DNA from: Flavobacteriales bacterium
GTDB taxonomy: Bacteria > Bacteroidota > Bacteroidia > Flavobacteriales > BACL11
NCBI GenBank assembly: GCA_002710495.1
Contig: PAKE01000022.1
Coordinates: 48,597-60,534 of the forward strand
Length of the DNA stretch: 11,938 nt
Direction of reading: 5' to 3'
The translations under genes were made by a program, and so were the position numbers. Shown here piece by piece: positions 1 to 7,700 of this stretch. The notes under the pieces were generated by a model. The model had not been told where the DNA came from and did no database searches. It saw only the letters and a program-made list of their open reading frames with translations. Position 1 is the stretch's first letter; each line of letters begins with the position of its first letter.

Positions 1-272
1 CCTCCACTTCTACAATACACATAAATAGGAACATCTTTTCTGACAATTTTTAATTTATCTGTAAAATCATCAGAATAAAAATCAATGTTTGTCGCATCAA
101 TAATATGGCCTGAGTTAAATTCTTGAGATGTTCTTACATCAATAATAATTCCATCTCCTTTTTCAATAAGTTGATGAAAATTTTCTGAATTTACATCTTC
201 TATTATTTTTGAGTTTGTGTTTCCGCAAGAAAAAAGGAACGTAATACTTAGTAGAAATAAAATCTTTTTCAT
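1..272 (-). CDS. Rhodanese-like domain lipoprotein (partial, C-terminus beyond window)
   Basis: The reading frame opens at the ATG at 272-270 and runs off the left edge after 90 full codons, so the C-terminus is missing. Residues 1-15 form a short lipoprotein signal peptide ending in LFSC, with the lipidated cysteine at C16. The following residues (GNTNSK) lack an acidic surface-export signal, so a periplasm-facing lipoprotein is likely (inference). A rhodanese fold follows, with the family motif IIDVRT..EFNSGHI at 43-57 and the active-site loop beginning YCRSGG, catalytic Cys at C87. Rhodaneses carry sulfane sulfur as a cysteine persulfide; the physiological donor and acceptor cannot be read from the sequence. 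The gene starts 7 bases after the stop of the upstream rhodanese, so the two are almost certainly co-transcribed. Both share DVRT..EFNSGHI, which suggests an old tandem duplication. Confidence 0.85.
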   Translation of the reverse strand, partial: MKKILFLLSITFLFSCGNTNSKIIEDVNSENFHQLIEKGDGIIIDVRTSQEFNSGHIIDATNIDFYSDDFTDKLKIVRKDVPIYVYCRSG

Positions 273-279
273 GTTTTTT

Positions 280-591
280 CTATTTATTCAATTTACTATT
301 TAAACTTCTCCATCCCCCTCCATTATAGGATTCAATTCCTCTTGCTTTAGCAATAGAAGTAGCTTGTCCACTTCTAACCCCTGATGCGCAACAGAAAATT
401 ATAGATTTATTCATTTCTTTTATTACCTCAAGCTTTGATTGAATTTGATCTAAAGAAATATTTGTTGATTCTTTGATGTGTCCTGAGTTAAATTCACCTG
501 GAGTTCTCACATCTATAATATACGCTCCATCTTCTAATAATTGATTAAAATCAGTTGTTTTAATTCCAAATAATCTTTTTAATAATGACAT
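280..591 (-). CDS. Single-domain rhodanese-like protein (cytoplasmic)
   Basis: This is a complete 103-residue protein, the normal size for a single-domain rhodanese (GlpE/PspE-like class). It has no signal peptide or membrane segment, so it should act in the cytoplasm. The substrate-fold motif IIDVRTPGEFNSGHI lies at residues 25-39. The active-site loop CASGVRS is at 68-74, with C68 as the persulfide-forming cysteine; the adjacent C67 is an extra thiol directly beside it. The C-terminal GGGW motif at 91-94 is common in this family. The family moves sulfane sulfur between thiols; the partner is unknown here. The ATG at 591 is preceded by an A/T-rich leader and a candidate promoter at 615-644. 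It is the first gene of a two-gene unit with the rhodanese lipoprotein. The call is firm at domain level; the specific role is not determinable. Confidence 0.9.
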   Translation of the reverse strand: MSLLKRLFGIKTTDFNQLLEDGAYIIDVRTPGEFNSGHIKESTNISLDQIQSKLEVIKEMNKSIIFCCASGVRSGQATSIAKARGIESYNGGGWRSLNSKLNK

Positions 592-614
592 TTAGTTATA
601 TATTTATTTTAATA

Positions 615-644
615 CAAAGTTGCGTGTTATTTATCAATTGCCAA
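615..644 (-). promoter_or_regulatory. Candidate Bacteroidota promoter for the rhodanese pair
   Basis: Read on the minus strand, TTGG (644-641) is followed by CAACTTTG (622-615), with 19 bases between the TTG and the second box. The Bacteroidota sigma-A consensus is about TTG, 17-20 bases, TAnnTTTG. The -33 box and the spacing fit, and the -7 box has one mismatch (C for the first T). A start site near 609-611 would give a leader of roughly 20 bases before the ATG at 591. This is a pattern match only; AT-rich DNA produces chance matches. Confidence 0.45.
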
Positions 645-779
645 CGGTTTTAACAAAAAAATGTTTATAAGTTGATTTTGGATTCTTACAATCAGAAGAT
701 TTTATATATAGTTTTGTCTCAGTCGTAATACTTGTTTTAGGTTGTACATTTCTTTACCAAAATTAAATCGTACAGCAAA

Positions 780-808
780 AAAAAGCCCTTTAAACATAAG
801 GGCTTTTT
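780..808 (-). terminator. Intrinsic terminator of the SprB-repeat/PorP operon
   Basis: An 11-base-pair perfect stem (780-790 pairing with 798-808) contains the GC core GCCC/GGGC and has a 7-base loop at 791-797. Read on the minus strand, the stem ends in a run of eight T (784-777). It begins about 20 bases after the PorP stop codon at 829. A T-rich stretch (804-808 and 810-813, broken by one C) on the plus strand makes it partly symmetrical, but no plus-strand gene ends here. The rest of the 592-828 gap holds only the candidate rhodanese promoter and AT-rich sequence without a recognisable gene. Confidence 0.88.
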
Positions 809-828
809 CTTTTAATCGAATTTTATTT

Positions 829-1764
829 TTATCTCATTATCTGATTCTGAGTAGATGGTCGAAAAGTAACTCCAAACATAAATTCATGAGAACCTGAAGT
901 ATATTGACTTATATCTGGATTTGGTATATCATAAGAATATCCTATCATGAATTTTTCTTGAATAATAAATCCTAATAAAGCCGAAATATCTCCATTAGTT
1001 CTGTAATCCATACCCAACCAGAATTTATCACTATAAATAGTTTTTAATCCCATATCGATTTGATTCTGATTAGATACGGTCTTAAATAAAACAGACGGTT
1101 GCAAATCCCAATAATGATCAATTTCAAGATTATACATCCCCATTACGTAAATATGTCGAGATAAACTTCCATCCATATCTAGAGAGATATTATTTGCAAA
1201 ATCCTCATCAATTAATGTAAGTCTACTATTTAATAGCTGTGGGACTGCAATACCAAGATACCACTTATCTTCCTCATAAATATTTAATCCAAATGTTGCA
1301 TCAGGGACTAAATTAACAGCCTCAGCTCCATCCATTAACGGATCATCAGTATGAAAAGTATTCCATCCTACTTTATCAATTTTAAATTGAGTAAACCCTC
1401 CTGAAAGTGCCATAGACATTTTTACTTCATCAGTAAAATTCAAATGATAAGCATAAGTTAAAGAAGCTCCCGCTCTGCTTGTTGGACCTACTTGATCATT
1501 AAAAACAGATCCTCCCAAACCAACATGGTCTGAAGATTTTCCGTAAATACTTAATAAGGTAGTTTTCGGAGCATCTTCAATTCCTACCCATTGATTGCGT
1601 ACAGAAGTTTTAATTTGATAATAATCATTCATCCCAGCAATAGCTGGATTTACTGCAAAATCGTTAAGCATAAATTGTGACAACTGAGGAAGTTGCTGAG
1701 CCTGCAGCATACTACCCATAAAAATTGAAACAAATAATAGAGTTAATTTTTTCATCTTTTTCAT
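829..1764 (-). CDS. PorP/SprF family type IX secretion system outer-membrane protein
   Basis: A 311-residue protein of the length and style of PorP/SprF. Residues 1-22 are a Sec signal peptide with a likely cleavage at A22|Q23. The mature N-terminus carries the family hallmark QLSQFMLNDFAVNPAIAG (27-44). The remainder is rich in alternating aromatic/polar beta strands, with a C-terminal strand typical of an outer-membrane beta-barrel. In Flavobacterium, SprF is needed for export or attachment of the SprB adhesin, and SprF-like genes commonly sit next to type B T9SS cargo. Here the gene begins 4 bases after the stop of a giant SprB-repeat protein, so the two should be co-expressed and this protein is probably its dedicated partner (inference). 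ATG at 1764 is chosen; an in-frame ATG at 1755 (M4) would also leave a full signal peptide. An intrinsic terminator follows at 780-808. Confidence 0.93.
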   Translation of the reverse strand: MKKMKKLTLLFVSIFMGSMLQAQQLPQLSQFMLNDFAVNPAIAGMNDYYQIKTSVRNQWVGIEDAPKTTLLSIYGKSSDHVGLGGSVFNDQVGPTSRAGASLTYAYHLNFTDEVKMSMALSGGFTQFKIDKVGWNTFHTDDPLMDGAEAVNLVPDATFGLNIYEEDKWYLGIAVPQLLNSRLTLIDEDFANNISLDMDGSLSRHIYVMGMYNLEIDHYWDLQPSVLFKTVSNQNQIDMGLKTIYSDKFWLGMDYRTNGDISALLGFIIQEKFMIGYSYDIPNPDISQYTSGSHEFMFGVTFRPSTQNQIMR

Positions 1765-1768
1765 AAAT

Positions 1769-4700
1769 TTATCTTACAATTGTAACAGCTCCTGTTTGTA
1801 ACTCAGAACCATCTTTTAAATTAATAGTATAATAATAAGTCCCAACAGGAAGTAATTTCCCTTCGTTTTCACCATTCCATCTGTTATTATTATAATTTTC
1901 TCCAGTAGAGCTAAATATTAAAGAACCCCATCTGTTAAATATCTGAACGTCAGCAGTAGGATAACTTGATATATCTAATATTTCCCACTCATCATTTAGT
2001 CCATCTCCATTTGGAGAGATTGCGTCATAAGGAACAGGACCAACTACTACATAAACTGAATCCAATGATTTACACGCACCATCTGTTACTTCTACATAAT
2101 ACCAAGTTGAAGATTCAGGATAATCTGTCATACTCATCCCTTCAGCACTGTTTTGATAATAACCAGGATATGTAGAACTATTAATGTCTACAACATCTAT
2201 CCAGTTCCATCCCCATTGATAACTGTCATATGAATAAGAAGATTCTATTGTAACCTGATCGCCTAGAACTAATGGATCTGGAGTAGCTACCGGATTAATA
2301 TCTGATTGAGTAACAGTATATTTAGCTTCTACCTCATATGATGTAGAACAAGCAGGGTCTGTTATAGATAAAGTATAAATAGTGATAAAATCTTGAGGAG
2401 TAACAGTAATAGATGGTGTTGTTTGACCTGTGTTCCATAAATATTCATATCCTTGGTCCTCCACTAAAATATCAACTTCAGTTCCTAAACAAATAATTGA
2501 ATCTATTTGATCATCATTATTTGGCAAGAAAACATTTCTATATCCATTAATATATGTTGTGTCAGTAATTATACATCCGTTGTAATCTGTTACGGTTACA
2601 GTATAAGTTGTATTAGGATCTAATTCAGTTGCTGTTGCTGTAGTCTGTCCTCCAGGAGACCAAAGATAAGTATATATTGGAGTTCCTCCTAACACATAAG
2701 TTGTAGCAGATCCTTTAGTAAGACAGCTTGCGTCTGTAGAATCTGTGAAAATAGTTAACTCATTATCTGGATCTTTAACATAAACAGAATTTGATTCTAT
2801 CTCGCATCCATTAATATCAGTTACTGTAACACTATACAATCCTTCATTTATACCTGATAATGTTCCTGTTCCTGTTGGATTTACAAAAATATCAGAAGGA
2901 GTACCAATAGTATTTGGTTCCCAATCATATGTGTATTGATTTAAAATATTCCAAGTTCCTCCAGTTACTGTAACTGAAATTTCTCCCGTTGAACCATCAT
3001 AACAATGTACATCTGTGATGTCGTCTATGATAGCTTCAATAGCTGTAGGTTCAGTTAGTGTAATATTAAGAGTATCCATACATAAATTAACATCCGCTGA
3101 TACAACAACATAGGTTCCAGCAATTAGATTATTTATTGATGTAGACGGATTAGATTGTCCTGTATTCCAAGTATAAGTAATAATTCCTGGATTTCCTCCA
3201 GTGGTACTAACCGTAATATCTCCGTCATTATAACCATTACAACTAATATTGTAACCATTCCAATCTGAAGTGCTAGCAATTGATACTGATATTGGATCTG
3301 GTTGTGTTAGTGTGACTGTTTCAGTAATTGTACATCCCAAAGCGTCTGTGATAATACAGTTAAATGTTTGGGAATTTGTCGCGTCATCTACACATAAACC
3401 TATAGCGGTCTGAGTAATCTGCGATAACTGATCATTCCATTGGTAATTAAACGTTGGATTACCAGAACTGTTTATATTTGGTACTCCTCCTGAAGGTAAA
3501 ACTTCTATTTCTCCGTCACAATAATTCCAACAGCTAGGATTTTGGGAAGATCCTATAGAAGCATCTAAAACACTACTATTGTCTAGAACAGCTATTGAAT
3601 TTGAATTACAACCATTTAAATCCTCCACCGTAATTGTATAACTACCTGTTCCAAGACCATTTATTGAATAAGTAGTATCTCCAGTGGACCAGCCATATAA
3701 ATACGTTGTAGCTGAGCCCACTCCTCCCGACCCATTCCAAGTAATTGATCCATTACTCCATCCCGTACATGTAATATGGGTAATAACAAAAGAATGTGTA
3801 ATTGCTGTTGGTTCTTGATAAGTTATGTCTTCTATATACTCACAACCACTGTTATCTGTAATAACAAAAGTATACAGTCCAGCTCCTCCAAAGTTAGGGG
3901 CTAATATATTATCAATTATTAAGGAATTACCGTTATAAACAATATTCCCTAATACATCTAAAACTTTTGTAGTGTAAGGCCCAGTACCTCCATTTATAGA
4001 AATATTTGCCGTTCCGTTACTACCTCCATGACATTGCACTTCATATCCGTTCCAATTTGAAGTCGTAATGTTAACATATATTGGGTTTGGCTCTGTTACT
4101 ATGATAATATCCTGAGCAGCACAGTTATTCGCATCTAAAACTTCTACCGTTTGTAGTCCAGGTCCAAAAGGTGGAAAATTAATAGGAGAAATATGGTATG
4201 CTAATCCATTTAATGAATATAAATATGGTTGTGTCCCTCCAACAGCAACAATACCACCAGGATTGTTTAGTATATATCCATCATTTGCTCCGTTACAAGA
4301 AATAGGAGAAAAAATTGTAGTGTCAATATATAAAGAATCTGGCTGGTCAATGTAAATATGAACTGTATCGGTACAACCTATATTGTCTTCTACATATACG
4401 ATATATTGATCTGAAGGGAGGTTGCCAAAGAAGATAGTGTTTTGTGTGGTTACTCCATTGTCATTAGAGTACATATAAGGAGCATATCCTCCTGTTGCTA
4501 AAATTTTAATAGATGCATCATCTGCTTCAAAGCAGCTAATTTCAGAAATTATTAATGAATCTATTTGGACAGATTGAGATGGCTCTAAAATTTCTACAGA
4601 ATCTGTGAAAGTACATCCGTTACCATCTGTTACTGTTAGAGTATGAAAACCTGCATCAAAAGTAGTTACTATAGCTGTCGTACTGCTATCATCCCATAAT

Positions 4701-7700
4701 AAAGAATATGGGTTAGTTCCTCCTGAAATAATAGCTGACGCGTCTCCGTCAGAACCACCTAAACAAGTAACTGAGTCTCTAGTAAACTGGATGGAAAGAG
4801 CTTGTGGTTCCGTTACCGTGAAGTTTTGTGAAGTAATACATCCATTACCATCTGTAACAGTTAGCGTATCATCTCCTGCAGATAAGTTAGATATAGAGTC
4901 TAATCCTCCACTCCAAGAATAAAAATAAGGTTGAGTACCTCCTATTACTGTTGATATTACAGATCCATCACTACCATCATTACAACTTACATGTGAAACC
5001 GTAAGGAGAGATATAATTAATTCATCTGGTTGAGTTATTGGCTGAGACGAAGATACTTTTGAGCATCCCATAGAATCGGTAACGATTACAAAATATGGAG
5101 TCCCAATAGTTGATGGAATTAAACCTACAGCTGGGTTTGTTGTTTGCCCACCATTATTCCAAAAATAAGAATAACTTCCTGTTCCTCCGTAAACATTTGC
5201 GGTAATTTGTCCGTCTGCACTGTCATAACATGATATATTTTGTGGAGTTAAAGATGAAATTACTAATTCATCTGGTTCATTTATAAAAATAGAATCGGAA
5301 TCTGTACATCCTTCCGCATCAATTACTGTAATAAAATATGATGACGGTCCTGTAGCAGGAAAAGTATATCCAAATGGATTGCCTGGAGTAGAGAATCCAT
5401 TATCAGAAAAAGAATATGGAGGAGTACCAGATATAGCTCCTGTTGTAATAGTTCCATTGTTAAACCCAAAACAAGAAACATTTTGTACAGTAAGATCTAA
5501 AATAGGATTAACCCCAGGATTTATAACTGCAGTATCATAATGAATACAACCTGTGTCATCTATAATTGTAACATAATACGTTCCAGGCCATAAGTTTATA
5601 ATGTTATCTCCTGTTGCGGTAAATCCTAATGGATAAGTAGGCCAGCTTGGCCCTGTCCATGAATAACTATATCCTGGAGTTCCCTGACTAGCAATTACCT
5701 GAGCTTCTCCGTTTGCAGCTGTTTGGTTTCCTTCACATGAGGAATGATTAATAATAGTTGTAGTGCTTACAAGTGGTGTTGGTTCGCTAATTGTAACCGA
5801 AACTGATTGTGGATTTGAAACACAGCTATATATATCTGTAACGCTTACTGTATAGGTCCCAGCAATAAGGTTTGTTGCCATATAAGATTGCGAAATAGTA
5901 TCTGAATTTGAATTTACCCAGGTATAACTATAAGGTGTTCCCGTACCTCCAGAAACAGAATCTACCCATGCAAATCCATTAGATCCCGAATGACAACTAA
6001 CATTAGAAAATGTTGCTGTAAAATAAATAATATCCGGTTCGCTTATTGTAAAAAGTGTCGTATCAGAACATCCATTTGCATCAACTGCAACAATAGGATA
6101 TGTTCCAGGATAAATGCCAGTAAAAACTGTATTATATTGAGGAGTAGGTGACGCCCCTGGTATATTATATTGATAAGTTGCAAATCCACTACCTCCAGAT
6201 GCAATTACGGTAATAGTATCTGCTGGGTATCCGTTACAAAGCACGCTTTGTGTGGAGTTTGATAGATCAACAGCAACATTAACAATTTGTGCTAATGGTA
6301 TCTCCACTGAATCCGTAATTGTACATCCGTTGAAATCTGTTACTGTAACCGAATAATACCCTGGGTTTAATCCCGTGATTGTTTGTGTAGTCTGTCCAGT
6401 TCCCCAAAGATAAGAATAAGGTGGAACTCCATTAGGATTTGCCGTAGCTTCACCTAATAATCCTCCAGAACATGGAGGGACGCTATCAAAAGTAATAGTA
6501 ATGTCTACTTCTGTTACAAAAACAAATTGTGACTCCATACAACCATTCGCATCTGTAAATCTAACTTGATACAGATTTGACATTAAACCTGTTGCAGTAG
6601 CTGTAGATTGAAACTGTAGATCATCCCATAAATACGCATATGACCCCGTACCTCCTTGAGTAACATTAATTGAAGCAGTTCCATTTGAATCTGAACAATA
6701 TTCAGGGGTAGAATCAACTGTATAAACAAATGGTAATGGTTCTTGTAAAGTAATATTTGTAGATGCAGGACAACCATTTGCATCTGTAGCGTTTAAAGTA
6801 TATGTCCCAAAAGTAATATCTCCACACAGTCCTGTCCAAAAAGTAGATGTTTGAGTAGGATATGTAGTTAAATCATATAAAATTGGAGCTACTCCATTAG
6901 TAGGGACTACTGAAATTCCTCCATCGCAAAATCCAGGGCAGCTTATTGGTGTATTAGTAGGTCCATAAACACTGTCAATTGTTAAATTAATTGAAAACTC
7001 ATCTGGCTCGGTTAAAGTGATATTATGTACCTCAATACATCCGTTATCATCTTTAAGAGTCACTGTGTAAGGATTGTTTGTTGCTGATAATCCTGTGTAA
7101 TTCATATTGTTACTAAAAGTTCCTCCAATTGAATATTGATATGGAGAATTTCCTCCTGATGGATTTTGGAAATGAATTGACCCATCGCTATATCCGAAAC
7201 AACTTATATTAAACCCGTTGTAATCAGACAATGAATCTGAGAAAATCAGGGAATCCGGTTCAGATAAATATTTATCTGTAGTGTCTTGACATCCGTTAGC
7301 GTCCATTACAATGATTGAATAAGTAGAATCTCCACATAATCCTGGGAAAATTTGAGAACTTTGAAAGGATCCTCCTACAATTGCATAAGTATAAGAGGGT
7401 GGTGTGCCCGGTGTCCCAGTTAATATATTATTAACTTGGAAAGTTAATTCTCCATCACAACCACCAACGCAATTTACTTGTGAAGATATACTAATAGATC
7501 CTGATAAACCTGGAGGGTCACTTAAGGTAAAATCTTCAGAAGTATCACAACCATTAGCATCTATATAGTAAATAGTATACGTCCCAGCAGTAAGCCCTGA
7601 AAATACAGGAGTAGACTGTAAAGCCCCTCCATTAATAGAATATTGATAAGATGGTGTCCCTGTGTTTAAAACAACAGAAGCTGTTATTTCTCCATCAGAA

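Noticed and set aside
709..716. TAGTTTTG on the plus strand, an exact match to the Bacteroidota -7 box.
   Set aside because: No -33 TTG at suitable distance and no plus-strand gene downstream; likely chance in AT-rich DNA.
758..765. TAATTTTG on the minus strand, an exact -7 match upstream of the rhodanese genes.
   Set aside because: The expected -33 position falls inside the operon terminator and has no TTG; the candidate at 615-644 has both boxes at good spacing.
1966..2175. Open frame of 69 codons on the plus strand opposite the end of the giant gene.
   Set aside because: It is antisense to the type B sorting-domain region, is low in complexity (His/Leu-rich) and has no recognisable motif.
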